Of a stretch of DNA of 64,000 bases, positions 11,179 to 21,328 are shown one piece after another. The DNA is taken from contig NZ_JAMBOQ010000008.1 in NCBI RefSeq assembly GCF_023715685.1, positions 71,614 through 135,613 on the forward strand, read 5' to 3'. Source of the DNA: Priestia aryabhattai. Its GTDB lineage: Bacteria; Bacillota; Bacilli; Bacillales; Bacillaceae_H. The number at the start of each line of letters is the position of its first letter. Within the stretch, counting starts at the first letter, position 1. Position numbers and translations under genes: made by a program. The notes beneath the pieces were generated by a model. It saw only the letters and a list, made by a program, of their open reading frames with translations, did not search any database and was not told the origin of the DNA.

Positions 11179-11571
11179 TCAATTTATGTATGAATTATAA
11201 AACGATTCATACGAATACGTAACCAAATTGTTTTCTTTTGCAAAACATTCAATAGAAACAGGAAATAAGAATCCGTATTTTTTTAAAATTGCAATATTTT
11301 TTTCGAATTGCTCGCAGTCGCTTTCTTCAATCGGCCGGTGTTGAATCGCTTCAATCACGGCAATTATTGTCTGAAGGCTACTAATGACTTGCAATGCTTC
11401 ATCGAGTAAGCCATTATATAAATGGTCTGGACAATAATCTGGATTTAATAATTCATCAGGATTAAGCTTATCTACAGATACATACCGAGGTAACAAGTCA
11501 TAGCGAAGCTGTTCAGTCAACTCTTCTATGTAATTCTCCATTTCTGGCGGAGCTGCTTGGGCAATTTTCAT
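11179..11571 (-). CDS. yhcU: Conserved hypothetical protein, YhcU type
   Basis: Function unknown. Seen: 130 residues, mostly helical and acidic, no signal peptide or membrane helix, with a Pro/Asp-rich patch (VDKLNPDELLNPDYCPDHLYNG) in the first half. The ribosome site is a long G run before ATG. It is divergent from the pseudouridine synthase yhcT, and B. subtilis yhcU has about the same size and lies next to yhcT, which supports the name. I recall this group as DUF5365 but cannot check it here. Confidence 0.65.
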   Translation of the reverse strand: MKIAQAAPPEMENYIEELTEQLRYDLLPRYVSVDKLNPDELLNPDYCPDHLYNGLLDEALQVISSLQTIIAVIEAIQHRPIEESDCEQFEKNIAILKKYGFLFPVSIECFAKENNLVTYSYESFYNSYIN

Positions 11572-11727
11572 GGTTACCCCCCCCTTTTTTCTCTTAACTT
11601 ATGTCTCTTTATTTAGCATAACATAAACATAAAACGAGAACTTCAGGTAGTTATTTCCTCCTAATTATTTACAAGTTCTTTTTAAAGATTAAAGAATATT
11701 TACTAGTACGTAAGGAAGGGATTAAAT

Positions 11728-12639
11728 ATGAATATACACGGCCAATGGCTAGAAGATAAAATCGTAAAAAATGATGCAGGTCAAACGATTGAAGATTATT
11801 TAAAAACGAAATGGCGTATTCCTAAAAAAACGTTGCATCAGTTTCGGATGAATAAAAATGTTCTTATAAACGGTGAACCTTTCCCATGGAGAAACACTCT
11901 TAAGGAAAATGATAGAGTGTCACTCCCTTTTTTTGAAACAGAGCCTAATGAAATAACACCTTACAATGTTGATATAGAGATTTTGTTTGAAGATGAGCAC
12001 GTACTAATCTTAAACAAACCAATAAACCTAGATACTCATCCTTCATCAGAGCAAGACCAAAAAACTCTTTTAAATGCTGTAGCTGCTTATTTTCAAAAAA
12101 TAGGCCTCAAAACAAAGCCTAGACACGTTCATCGTTTGGACAGCGATACATCAGGTGCTATCTTATTCACGAAGCATTTTGTAGCAAGCTCTGTGTTTGA
12201 TCAGCTGCTGGCTGAACGTAAAATTAATCGGACTTATATTGCCCTCGTCCAAGGAATCATAAAAAAAGAGGAAGGAATCGTCAATGAACCCATTGGACGC
12301 GATCGTCATCATGCTACAAGAAGAAGAGTATCTAGAACGGGACAAGTTGCCAAAACATCTTATCGGGTGTTAAAACGCAATACAGCAAAAAACGAAACGC
12401 TTATTGAACTTTCGCTAGAGACCGGACGCACTCACCAAATTCGTGTTCATATGAGTCACATCGGCTATCCATTACTTGGCGATACGCTTTATGGAGGAAA
12501 GAGATTAAAAGAGCAACAGCAAGCTTTACATGCCATTAAGCTTTCTTTTATACATCCATTTACACATCAGCGCGTTTCAGCTGTTGCACCTCCAACTCAG
12601 CAAGTTTTTTTACCGTATAGCAATTTGCTTTCCTATTAA
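11728..12639 (+). CDS. yhcT: RluA/RluD family pseudouridine synthase
   Basis: Converts specific uridines in rRNA or tRNA to pseudouridine. Seen: 303 residues; an N-terminal S4-like part (TIEDYLKTKWRIPKKTL...NKNVLINGEP); catalytic motif HRLDSDTSGAILFTKH with the essential Asp; and the family block TGRTHQIRVHMSHIGYPLLG. The start has GGAAGGG upstream. Which site is modified cannot be told from sequence alone; Bacillus has several paralogues of this family. The gene stands alone and ends in a strong terminator. Confidence 0.9.
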   Translation: MNIHGQWLEDKIVKNDAGQTIEDYLKTKWRIPKKTLHQFRMNKNVLINGEPFPWRNTLKENDRVSLPFFETEPNEITPYNVDIEILFEDEHVLILNKPINLDTHPSSEQDQKTLLNAVAAYFQKIGLKTKPRHVHRLDSDTSGAILFTKHFVASSVFDQLLAERKINRTYIALVQGIIKKEEGIVNEPIGRDRHHATRRRVSRTGQVAKTSYRVLKRNTAKNETLIELSLETGRTHQIRVHMSHIGYPLLGDTLYGGKRLKEQQQALHAIKLSFIHPFTHQRVSAVAPPTQQVFLPYSNLLSY

Positions 12640-12644
12640 ACATA

Positions 12645-12675
12645 AAAGAGCGCCAATATAATATTGGCGCTCTTT
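12645..12675. terminator. Bidirectional terminator between yhcT and the chemoreceptor gene
   Basis: A 15-bp perfect palindrome-like stem (AAAGAGCGCCAATAT with ATATTGGCGCTCTTT) separates two convergent genes. Confidence 0.88.
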
Positions 12676-14694
12676 CTATTGAATTTTAAATTGACGAATC
12701 AAGTTCGCCAATTCTTCACTAATCTCTTGCAGATGTTCAGCCGATTGAGAAACAGTAGAAATAGCTCTAATTTGTTCTTCTGTAGAAGCCGTAATTTCTT
12801 CAGTTCCCGCTGCTGATTGCTGTGCAATAGCTGCTATACTTTGAATTGCCGCTACCACGTCTTCCTTATGCTCATCGATACTGTCCATGCTGCTTGTCAC
12901 ATATTCGACAGCCGCCGCCACTTGTTCAATCGTGGTTGCAATTTCATGAAAAGCTTGTTCTGTATCTCCTACCACAAAGTCTTGAGACTTTGAAAGCTCT
13001 TCTGTACGGTTGCATTCTTCACACGCAGCTGCGACTTCTCCTTGAATCGCTGCAATCGTATGGCGAACTTGTTCAGTGGCCTGAGAGGACTGTTCAGCAA
13101 GTTTTCGCACCTCTTCAGCTACTACCGCAAATCCTTTGCCATGTTCTCCTGCACGAGCTGCTTCAATACTAGCATTTAATGCAAGTAAATTTGTCTGATC
13201 TGAAATACTATTAATCGTGAAAATAATAGATTCAATTTCTTTCATCTTATTTGTTAACTCTTCCATTACAGTTTGAACAGCGTGAATCGTTTGAGACGAT
13301 TCGGTGGTTTGGTTGCGAAGCAGCTGCATTTGTTTTAAGCCTTTTTCATTGATGCTTACAGCTTCAATCGTCATTTTATTAATCTGTGCGTTTTGTTCAA
13401 TGACTTCTTCAATTTGCGAAGATAAACTCATCGTTTTGTGATTAGTAGAGTCAGCGTCAGAAGCTTGCTGCGTGGCACCGCTGGCAATCTCATGGATAGC
13501 TCGGCCGATTTCCTCACTGGATGCAGTTGCTTCTTCAGATACGGCACTCAAGTCTTCAACAGACGTTTTTACTGTCTCAACAGACGTCTGAACCGTGCCA
13601 ATCAATGTTTTCATTTTAACTACCATATCATTAAATAAATGAGTAAGCTCACCAATTTCATCTTTTGATTTCGTCTTCACCTGAACCGTTAAATCGCCAG
13701 CTGTTACTTTGGCTACTTCATTTTTCAAGCGGCGAATCGGATTAGTAATGATTCTTGAGAAAAAGATGGTTAACACCACTGATAATAAGATACCAATTAA
13801 CGCAATCCACACAATCACAGTCAGTAAATGATGAGCGCTTGAAAGCATTTCATTATAAATAAAGGCATTTCCTATCTTCCAATTCGTCCCTTCAAGAGTG
13901 TCATATGCCATTACTCTTTCTTGGCCTTGAAAAGTATACTTCATGAAATCTCTATTCCGGTCTGCTTCGTACATTTTTTTCGTAAATGGCTGATTCATTA
14001 AATTTTTTCCAGCTTCTGTTGGATGGACGAGTGCGGTGCCATTTTGATCAAATAAAAATGCATATCCTCCGTGATTTACTTCTGCTTTGCCTACAATTGC
14101 TTGTAATGCGTCTAAGTCTAAATCAGTAGCTATAACGCCCAACACCTTTTGAGTATCTGGATCTAAAATAGCCTTTGCAATTGTCACAACCGTCTTTTTT
14201 GTTGCTGCATCTTCATACGGATCGGTATAAATAACTTCATCAGGTGATTCTACTGCTTGTTCGTACCAAACTCTTGAAGTCGGATCATAGTCTGAACCAT
14301 ACTCCTGTTTAGGAACAGTATACATTCCTTTATTTTTGGTTCCTATGTACTCAAGTACCAAGTTAGGATACTTTTCTTTAAACTGCGTAAACTCTTTTTG
14401 AACTGTATTCCATGTAAAATACGGATTTTTCTCTTGGTTTGTTTGATCTCCTTCTTGCTTAACAAAATTAACGATCACATCATTTTTACTATACATCAGC
14501 AAAGAACGACTATACATGTCTAAGTACGTATGAATCGTTTCTTTTAACTCTTTTACTTGACTTTGGGACTGAACTTCTACATCTTTTTCTATTTGTGTTT
14601 TGGTAAATTGATAAACAGCCCCTGAAACAACTAATAATAAAATAGCTATCAAAATACTAAAAAATACTACAAGCTTTGCACTTAACTTCTTCAT
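12676..14694 (-). CDS. Methyl-accepting chemotaxis protein with Cache sensor
   Basis: A membrane chemoreceptor that signals to CheA. Seen: 672 residues; first membrane helix about 7-29; an outside double-Cache-type sensor about 35-275 with the typical pieces [13 protein letters not shown] and [17 protein letters not shown]; second helix about 285-310; HAMP ([20 protein letters not shown]); and a signalling domain with hairpin tip [41 protein letters not shown]. The overall plan matches Bacillus McpA/B/C-TlpA receptors. Cache domains of this type often bind amino acids, but the ligand cannot be told. It stands alone with an AAGGGTGAGG site before ATG. Confidence 0.93.
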   Translation of the reverse strand: MKKLSAKLVVFFSILIAILLLVVSGAVYQFTKTQIEKDVEVQSQSQVKELKETIHTYLDMYSRSLLMYSKNDVIVNFVKQEGDQTNQEKNPYFTWNTVQKEFTQFKEKYPNLVLEYIGTKNKGMYTVPKQEYGSDYDPTSRVWYEQAVESPDEVIYTDPYEDAATKKTVVTIAKAILDPDTQKVLGVIATDLDLDALQAIVGKAEVNHGGYAFLFDQNGTALVHPTEAGKNLMNQPFTKKMYEADRNRDFMKYTFQGQERVMAYDTLEGTNWKIGNAFIYNEMLSSAHHLLTVIVWIALIGILLSVVLTIFFSRIITNPIRRLKNEVAKVTAGDLTVQVKTKSKDEIGELTHLFNDMVVKMKTLIGTVQTSVETVKTSVEDLSAVSEEATASSEEIGRAIHEIASGATQQASDADSTNHKTMSLSSQIEEVIEQNAQINKMTIEAVSINEKGLKQMQLLRNQTTESSQTIHAVQTVMEELTNKMKEIESIIFTINSISDQTNLLALNASIEAARAGEHGKGFAVVAEEVRKLAEQSSQATEQVRHTIAAIQGEVAAACEECNRTEELSKSQDFVVGDTEQAFHEIATTIEQVAAAVEYVTSSMDSIDEHKEDVVAAIQSIAAIAQQSAAGTEEITASTEEQIRAISTVSQSAEHLQEISEELANLIRQFKIQ

Positions 14695-14793
14695 TACCTC
14701 ACCCTTCTACAAAAATCTTTATATTAATAATAACGGCTTTTCATTTTCATTTTTGAAGAAGTTTTTGTGATTTATTTTAAATTCCCACAAAAT

Positions 14794-14842
14794 AAAACCA
14801 GCGCATTCTTTCATAACAAAAGAACGTGCTGGTTTTATTTTT
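14794..14842. terminator. Terminator after the cation efflux gene
   Basis: AAAACCAGC(GC)ATTCTTT pairs with AAAGAAC(GT)GCTGGTTTT, followed by TATTTT on the plus strand and by TATTTT on the minus strand as well. It lies at the stop codon of the cation diffusion facilitator gene. Confidence 0.8.
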
Positions 14843-15710
14843 GCTTTTCGTATGCATCAGGTTCAATATGAACAAGCGTATCTTTAATCTGATGCTCGTC
14901 GTTCATCATATGTTCAATTTGATCAGCAATTTCATGGCTTTTGATAACATTCAAATGAGGATCTACTTTAACAGTTACATCAATCACAACTTGATTACCA
15001 AGCTTGCGCGCTTTCACATCTTCTACTTCTTTTACACCTTCTACAAGCTGGATACTTTCTTTGTAGTGCCCTAACTTTTCTTCATCAAATCCGTCCGTTA
15101 AAGAATGCGCGGCTTCTTTAAAAATCTCGATGGCTGTTTTACAAATAATAATTCCCACAGTAAAAGCAGCTACCACATCCAGCCAGGGCAGACCGAATTG
15201 TGAGCCAAAAATCCCCACAACAGCCCCTATACTAACAAGTGCATCAGATAAATTATCTTTAGCAACCGCATATAAAGACTGGCTATCAAGTTTTTTAGCA
15301 AGCTTAATATTGTATCGATAGACACCACCCATAACAGCAGCAGCTCCAAGACCTACCCAAGCAGCCAGTAAATTAGGCGCTTCAGATTTGTCCATAAATA
15401 GTGACTGGCCCGCATCGACCAATACTTCTAGTCCGATTACTATCATAATAAAAGAAGCAATAAGTGAAGAGATATGTTCCGCTCTGGAATGCCCATAGGG
15501 ATGATCATTATCGCGAGGTTTTTTAGATATTTTTAAACCGATTAAAACGGCAATTGATGCAATAATATCTGTGACATTATTAAGACCGTCGGCTTTTAAT
15601 GCAGAGGAAGCGGTGACACCCGCAATAATAAGTTTACATGCTGATAAAAAGATATATGATAAGATACTAACCCAAGCGCCTTTTTGGGCTTGCTCATAGT
15701 AGTTCTCCAT
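14835..15710 (-). CDS. Cation diffusion facilitator (probably Mn2+ or Zn2+ efflux)
   Basis: Exports divalent metal in exchange for protons. Seen: about 291 residues; six hydrophobic helices; metal-site motifs ADGLNNVTDI in helix 2 and DHPYGHSRAEH after helix 3; a second DNLSDALVS in helix 5; and a cytoplasmic ferredoxin-like tail with VDPHLNVIKSHEIAD and a final HIEPD. The AAAGGAG site eight bases before the ATG at 15710 favours this start over an upstream frame extension. The N-terminus resembles Bacillus MneP/MneS manganese exporters, but metal specificity is inference. No riboswitch is seen upstream. Confidence 0.88.
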   Translation of the reverse strand: MENYYEQAQKGAWVSILSYIFLSACKLIIAGVTASSALKADGLNNVTDIIASIAVLIGLKISKKPRDNDHPYGHSRAEHISSLIASFIMIVIGLEVLVDAGQSLFMDKSEAPNLLAAWVGLGAAAVMGGVYRYNIKLAKKLDSQSLYAVAKDNLSDALVSIGAVVGIFGSQFGLPWLDVVAAFTVGIIICKTAIEIFKEAAHSLTDGFDEEKLGHYKESIQLVEGVKEVEDVKARKLGNQVVIDVTVKVDPHLNVIKSHEIADQIEHMMNDEHQIKDTLVHIEPDAYEKQK

Positions 15711-15925
15711 CCCTTCAACTCCTTTATTCAAAATAAGCAAACTTAGTGTAACAAATGGATTTCGTGTGGGTCTATAGAAACATTATTGGCTGTTAACATA
15801 CAAATAGAGAATGTTAAACTCTTTAGCTTTCTGCAAAACAAGTTGCCTTTACTCAACACTTTAAACGTTTAAGATCTTTCTAAATGTGGCATTTCATGTA
15901 GGAGGACCTCTTCTTTCAAATCGCA

Positions 15926-15943
15926 GTGTGAAATTGTTCATTA
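15926..15943 (+). promoter_or_regulatory. Weak Rex-like half-palindrome upstream of ldh
   Basis: GTGTGAAATTGTTCATTA shares the left half TGTGAA and the right half TTCA of the Rex palindrome TTGTGAAN4TTCACAA. It may be a second Rex contact. Confidence 0.35.
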
Positions 15944-15955
15944 TTTATTAAGAAG

Positions 15956-15971
15956 TGTGATTTTTATCACA
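15956..15971 (+). promoter_or_regulatory. FNR box upstream of ldh
   Basis: TGTGATTTTTATCACA is a perfect TGTGA-N6-TCACA palindrome. Its centre is about 41.5 bases before the start site inferred from the -10 TACACT at 15993-15998. This is the position from which FNR or CRP proteins usually activate. Confidence 0.7.
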
Positions 15972-16002
15972 GCCGAGGTTATTTATTCTTGTTACACTAA
16001 CA

Positions 16003-17001
<999 letters not shown>

Positions 17002-17016
17002 CATCTAAAGATTTTT

Positions 17017-17033
17017 GCGGGGGACTCCCCCGC
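17017..17033 (+). terminator. GC-rich hairpin between ldh and lctP
   Basis: GCGGGGG and CCCCCGC form a 7-bp stem with a three-base loop. The following bases are CTCCCTTGTTTT, not a clean T run. It could be a leaky terminator or an mRNA-stabilising hairpin that sets the ldh to lctP ratio. Confidence 0.5.
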
Positions 17034-17069
17034 TCCCTTGTTTTAAATATTTAGTAGAGGTGTATGAAT

Positions 17070-18644
17070 ATGACGTGGACTCAGGTATATAATCCGTTAG
17101 ATAATATTTGGCTTTCTGCACTAATTGCACTCATTCCCATCATCTTTTTCTTTATTGCTCTAACTCTTTTGAAATTAAAAGGACATATAGCTGCCGGTAT
17201 TACGGTGATTCTTTCTATGACTATTGCTATTTATTTTTATGGTATGCCTACCTCAATGGTCTTAGGAGCCACTGGCTATGGATTTCTGTATGCACTTTGG
17301 CCCATCAGCTATATTATTATCGGAGCGGTGTTTTTATACAAACTAACTGTCAAAAGCGGACAGTTTACTACCATCAGACAATCTATTATTTCAATAACCG
17401 ATGACCCGCGCTTGCAAATGCTGCTTGTTGCTTTTTCCTTTAATGCTTTTTTAGAAGGTGCAGCGGGATTTGGAGCTCCAATTGCAATTACAGCAGCGCT
17501 TCTAGTTGGACTTGGGTTTAAACCGTTAAAAGCAGCTGCGCTATGTTTAATTGCTAATACAGCTTCAGGAGCGTTTGGCGCCATGGGGATTCCCGTCATT
17601 GTCGCAGGACAAGTATCTGACATTGATCCAAAAGAAATTGCTCATTTTCTTGGTACGCAGCTTCCAATTATTTCTTTTGTTATCCCTTTTTTACTTGTCT
17701 TTATTATGGATGGTATAAAAGGATTAAAAGACGTATGGAAAGCAACGAGCATCACAGCCATTTCCTATGCACTGACACAGTATTTAACTGTTACATACAT
17801 CGGCCCTGAACTTCCAAATATCACATCTTCTATTGTAAGTTTGCTTGCTCTTGCTTTTTATATTAAACGAACAAGCCCGGCAGCAGCTAAAAGCTTCAGC
17901 CTGTCACCAAAGCAAATTTTAAAAGCGTGGTCTCCCTTCATTCTACTAACGATACTCGTTACGGCCTGGAGCCTTTCTTTTGTCAAAACGGTGCTTGAAC
18001 ATATGAACCTGCTTATTAACGTCCCATTTTTACACAATTATGTGATTAAAGTAGCGCCTTTAGTAAAGGATCCTACGCCTTATGCTGCTGTCTTAAAAAT
18101 AGACGTGTTTGCAGCAACAGGTACAGCAATTCTTATTGCTTGTATCCTTTCAGTTTTCTTGCTTAACGTATCGCCAAAAGTGGTATGGAGTACTCTTTTA
18201 GAAACCGTAAAAGAATTATCAAGACCTATTATTACTATTATGATGGTCATTGCTTTTGCCTTTATTTCAAATTATTCAGGACAATCTTCTACACTTGGAT
18301 TGGCGCTCGCTACATCGGCTGCTTATTTTCCATTTTTATCTCCATTTCTTGGCTGGATTGGCGTTTTTCTAACAGGGTCTGTCGTATCAAATAATGCGTT
18401 GTTCGGCAATTTGCAGCTAACTACAGCTCAGCAAATTAATGTCTTGCCAATTATTCTCATAGCAGCCAATACTGCCGGCGGAGTGATGGCTAAAATGCTT
18501 TCTCCTCAATCAATTGCTGTCGCTGCCGGAGCAGTGGGATTGGCTGGAAAAGAAAGTGAACTTTTTAAATACACGCTCAAATACAGCATGGGATTTTTGA
18601 TACTAGGAGGGTTTGTTACCTTTTTATTGGCTTGGTGGTTATGA
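17070..18644 (+). CDS. lctP: L-lactate permease
   Basis: A membrane carrier that exchanges lactate with protons. Seen: about 524 residues, 12 or more hydrophobic helices, and family blocks FLEGAAGFGAPIAITAALL, NTASGAFGAMGIPVIVAGQ, AGSLSFVK-like and the C-terminal VVSNNALFGNLQ and AANTAGGVMAKMLSPQSIAVA. The ATG at 17070 is preferred over that at 17064 because GAGG lies nine bases before it. It is the second gene after ldh, the same order as B. subtilis ldh-lctP. A bidirectional terminator follows. Confidence 0.95.
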   Translation: MTWTQVYNPLDNIWLSALIALIPIIFFFIALTLLKLKGHIAAGITVILSMTIAIYFYGMPTSMVLGATGYGFLYALWPISYIIIGAVFLYKLTVKSGQFTTIRQSIISITDDPRLQMLLVAFSFNAFLEGAAGFGAPIAITAALLVGLGFKPLKAAALCLIANTASGAFGAMGIPVIVAGQVSDIDPKEIAHFLGTQLPIISFVIPFLLVFIMDGIKGLKDVWKATSITAISYALTQYLTVTYIGPELPNITSSIVSLLALAFYIKRTSPAAAKSFSLSPKQILKAWSPFILLTILVTAWSLSFVKTVLEHMNLLINVPFLHNYVIKVAPLVKDPTPYAAVLKIDVFAATGTAILIACILSVFLLNVSPKVVWSTLLETVKELSRPIITIMMVIAFAFISNYSGQSSTLGLALATSAAYFPFLSPFLGWIGVFLTGSVVSNNALFGNLQLTTAQQINVLPIILIAANTAGGVMAKMLSPQSIAVAAGAVGLAGKESELFKYTLKYSMGFLILGGFVTFLLAWWL

Positions 18645-18710
18645 TAGAAAACAGCTAAAAATCCTGTTATTACCGTGTTTCTTTCATTTAAACAAACGTT
18701 TGATTATATA

Positions 18711-18745
18711 AAAAAATCCCCCGTTAGCCCTGGGGGATCTTTTTA
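18711..18745. terminator. Bidirectional terminator between lctP and the oxidoreductase gene
   Basis: ATCCCCC and GGGGGAT with a nine-base loop, flanked by A and T runs, between two convergent genes. Confidence 0.85.
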
Positions 18746-19645
18746 TTCTGAAATAAGTAAACCTATATTGCCAAATTGTTCCCCTTTATCTAATCGTTCA
18801 CAGGCGGCAACTGCCTCTGATAGCGGATAGAATCTATCAACGATTGGTTTAATTTGATGTTTCTCTATAAAATCCATCATGTCCACGAATTCTTCCCGGC
18901 TCCCCATAGACGTACCAAGTATATTAAATTGAGGATAAAAAATGGTTCTTAGAGGCAATTCAACTTCATTTCCAGAACTCGCTCCAAAATTAACAATTCT
19001 TCCATTTGGCTTTAATATTTCAAAATACGTCGGAAATAAAGCTGCCCCCACACTATCAAGTATGATATCTACTTTTCTATTTTTGATTTCTTCTTTTAGA
19101 TTACTTCCACTATCTAACGCATAATCCGCTCCATACTTTAATGCTTGCTTTCTTTTTTCATTACTTCTAGAAGTGACTGTTACGTTAGCTCCGATAGCTT
19201 TTGCAAATAGCATCCCATAGGTCGCGACTCCGCTTCCTATACCAGGAATAAGTAGATGTTCTCCTCTTTTTAATTGACCTTTTGTAAATAGGGCTCTATA
19301 AGCAGTTAAAGCCGATAATGAAAGAACCCCCGCCTGTTTCCAAGATAGATAAGGTGGCTTTTGCACAACGTTATCCTCTTCTACGATTACACACTCCGCA
19401 AACGTTCCATTTTTTAAACCTTTTACGTCTTCTCCTACTTCTTCTATAATGCCTGCACCATCTGAACCGGGAATAAACGGCTTATCTCCTTTGTCTCGAT
19501 TGTTCATGACAAACAAGTCTCTCCGGTTTAAACCCGCTGTTTTTAGCCTTATTTTTATTTCTCCTTTTTCAGGGTTCATCTCCTGAAGATCCCTGCAATT
19601 CATACCTGCTATTCCACTTTTCTCACTATGTATAATGGCTTTCAT
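18743..19645 (-). CDS. MDR-superfamily alcohol dehydrogenase/quinone oxidoreductase, shortened
   Basis: Probably an NADPH-dependent oxidoreductase of unknown substrate. Seen: 300 residues; N-terminal catalytic fold with [12 protein letters not shown] and [17 protein letters not shown]; Rossmann motif [23 protein letters not shown]; and the [11 protein letters not shown] segment. Between GEDVKGL and NGTFAECV the usual GD-V-I-P loop and the cysteine-bearing lobe of about 25-30 residues are missing, whereas YogA-like relatives of about 325 residues carry it. The frame is intact, so this is an in-frame deletion or a natural short form. It is a single gene. Confidence 0.75.
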   Translation of the reverse strand: MKAIIHSEKSGIAGMNCRDLQEMNPEKGEIKIRLKTAGLNRRDLFVMNNRDKGDKPFIPGSDGAGIIEEVGEDVKGLKNGTFAECVIVEEDNVVQKPPYLSWKQAGVLSLSALTAYRALFTKGQLKRGEHLLIPGIGSGVATYGMLFAKAIGANVTVTSRSNEKRKQALKYGADYALDSGSNLKEEIKNRKVDIILDSVGAALFPTYFEILKPNGRIVNFGASSGNEVELPLRTIFYPQFNILGTSMGSREEFVDMMDFIEKHQIKPIVDRFYPLSEAVAACERLDKGEQFGNIGLLISE

Positions 19646-19796
19646 GATTTCGCCTCCCTCTTACCTACTCTACTAACAAGCTGGAAATCACAAAAGGAAT
19701 ATGCCCCAAAAAAGGAAGAACAGTTTTTAAATTCACTTTTTCACCGTTTTATCTTTATTTTTATGTATAGTAAAAGCACTTCACTTATTTTATTGC

Positions 19797-19831
19797 ATTT
19801 TTGTTACAAAAAAATTCATTTGTAACAAAAG
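19797..19831. promoter_or_regulatory. Inverted repeat with GTTACA/TGTAAC arms
   Basis: TTTTTGTTACAAA and TTTGTAACAAAAG are nearly perfect inverted arms around an AT-rich centre. Two more GTTACA/TGTAAC pairs follow before iseA. It could be an operator or a weak terminator; see the findings. Confidence 0.4.
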
Positions 19832-19979
19832 GAATGCAAAAGGAAACAAACCTCTTAAAACCGCTGTTAATTCAACATTTATCGACAATTATCTTACTAT
19901 ATCTACTTTAGAAACTAGTAAAAAACTAAATAAATTTAAGAAAAAAAAGACAAAACACTTTCTTTTGTTACAGATTTAT

Positions 19980-19996
19980 TGTAATATAAATGTAAC
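19980..19996 (+). promoter_or_regulatory. WalR box upstream of iseA
   Basis: TGTAAT-ATAAA-TGTAAC fits the WalR direct-repeat consensus TGTWAH-N5-TGTWAH at every position. Known: B. subtilis iseA is repressed by WalR. The 300-base stretch 19660-19970 before it has no gene that I accept. Confidence 0.7.
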
Positions 19997-20060
19997 AAAA
20001 GAAATATAAAACACATAATTGTTACATAAATAATGCTAATTAATTAGGAGTGAGTTGGAA

Positions 20061-20591
20061 ATGAAAAAAATTGGACTAGTTTTATCATCAATCGCTATTT
20101 TCTTTACACTAAGCACTGGAGTTACGGCACAAACAACATCTCAAACGATAACGGATGCAAATGCTGTCAAAATTGCAGCTAGTGCCAGCAATCATTTCTG
20201 GAATGCTCTGCACGGTTATAAAAACAAACCATGTACAGAACGTACATTTGAATATAAAGGAACTGAGTACGTGTACCTTTGCCCTGAATTTGATACAAAA
20301 ACTGAGCTATCAAGCTACTTATCTGAGACATTTACAAATAGTGCAGTAGAAAAAGGATTAACAAATTACGGCTACATCACATATAACGGCAAACTTGCTC
20401 ATCCAGTCGGCGACGGATTCAGCATGTTAGAGTGGTCAAAAGCAAAAACAAAGCTTGTGTATCAAACAGCAACAGTTCGCTCTTATGAATTCACAGTTCC
20501 AACTGTAGATGGCGGCAGCGTAAAACGCACTGTCACATTCTATCAATCTGGTTCACAGTGGAAAGTAAATAAATTTGACGCTGTTCAATAA
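20061..20591 (+). CDS. iseA: Secreted inhibitor of D,L-endopeptidases (IseA/YoeB family)
   Basis: Binds wall-degrading D,L-endopeptidases outside the cell and inhibits them. Seen: signal peptide of about 24 residues ending near TAQT; then a 150-residue domain with ASNHFWNALHG, CTERTFEYKGTEYVYLCPEF, and TVRSYEFTVPTVDGG, matching the family I know as IseA. A pair of cysteines lies in that region. The start is ATG at 20061 since AGGAG is ten bases upstream; an upstream TTG is too close. A perfect WalR box and GTTACA motifs lie before the gene. It ends in a strong terminator and stands alone. Confidence 0.82.
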   Translation: MKKIGLVLSSIAIFFTLSTGVTAQTTSQTITDANAVKIAASASNHFWNALHGYKNKPCTERTFEYKGTEYVYLCPEFDTKTELSSYLSETFTNSAVEKGLTNYGYITYNGKLAHPVGDGFSMLEWSKAKTKLVYQTATVRSYEFTVPTVDGGSVKRTVTFYQSGSQWKVNKFDAVQ

Positions 20592-20630
20592 TAAAAAAAG
20601 CAGATCTGCTTCAGCAGACCTGCTTTTTTC
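20592..20630 (+). terminator. Terminator after iseA
   Basis: AAAAAGCAGATCTGCT pairs with AGCAGACCTGCTTTTTT with one mismatch, followed by a T-rich tract. Confidence 0.88.
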
Positions 20631-20931
20631 TTTTTTATTTGTAACATAAATAAAACTTCTACTTACAGCGCTCTAATAGCTGTAAATAGAAGTTGAGATC
20701 ACAAGTTTAAGTAAATCAAATTTTGTCGAATCCTGTAGAAATAGTGATAAGTTACGTTTTATATTACAGGCTAAACTGCTTGTTGTCAACATGATTTAAC
20801 AAAAAAATAGAGCGGTATATACTAACCATAATAAAGACTTTTTGATAACACTGTTGTTGGGCATTATTCTATACATATATCAATGGAAGCAAGAAATAAA
20901 TGCTTTTCATTTTTCATTAAAAATAAAGATA
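20631..20931. other. Intergenic stretch, nothing recognised
   Basis: About 300 AT-rich bases between the iseA terminator and the end of the next minus-strand gene. One further TTTGTAACATAAATAAAAC sequence resembles the repeats upstream of iseA. No coding frame or RNA was recognised. Confidence 0.4.
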
Positions 20932-21201
20932 TTAGCTTGGGTTTTGTTCATGTGCTTCTGGATTATCATGTACAGGGTGCGCTCCTGGGAATAATCTTTG
21001 AGCTTTTTCATGAAGATTTTTGTTTTCATAATTAAATGCGCTATACGTTCGTTGGCCTTCTTCCCACGAAGTAGATTTCCCCAATTTTTGATTAAATGGA
21101 GAGCCGAAGGGACCGTCTGGAAATTCTTCAGCGGTTATATACTCGTGGCTTTTTTCTACTGTAGAGAAATCATCATACGATGGTTGTTTTTGTTCTTTCA
21201 A
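20932..21201 (-). CDS. Small hydrophilic conserved protein (possibly DUF3905)
   Basis: Function unknown. Seen: about 89 residues, highly polar, rich in E, H, N and P, without signal or membrane segments; conserved-looking pieces EEFPDGPFGSPFNQKLGKST, YSAFNYENK and LFPGAHPVHDNPEA. The TTG at 21201 follows GAGGTG with proper spacing and is preferred to the GTG that touches the site. I associate the FPGAHPVHDNPEA pattern with DUF3905 small cytosolic proteins of Bacillus; this is from memory. Confidence 0.6.
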   Translation of the reverse strand: MKEQKQPSYDDFSTVEKSHEYITAEEFPDGPFGSPFNQKLGKSTSWEEGQRTYSAFNYENKNLHEKAQRLFPGAHPVHDNPEAHEQNPS

Positions 21202-21328
21202 TGACTTCACCTCTTCTTTCTAGAAGATTTTCTACTAGTATGCACACTTCTTTGTAAAAAACTCTCTTAAATTAGTCTAAATCAGGGTATGATAACTATA
21301 CATTTATTTTTTAAAGGAGTTGAACAGC

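Noticed and set aside
19628..19825. Plus-strand frame of 65 codons after the MDR gene
   Set aside because: Begins inside the MDR gene on the other strand, has no ribosome site and looks like random AT-rich coding.
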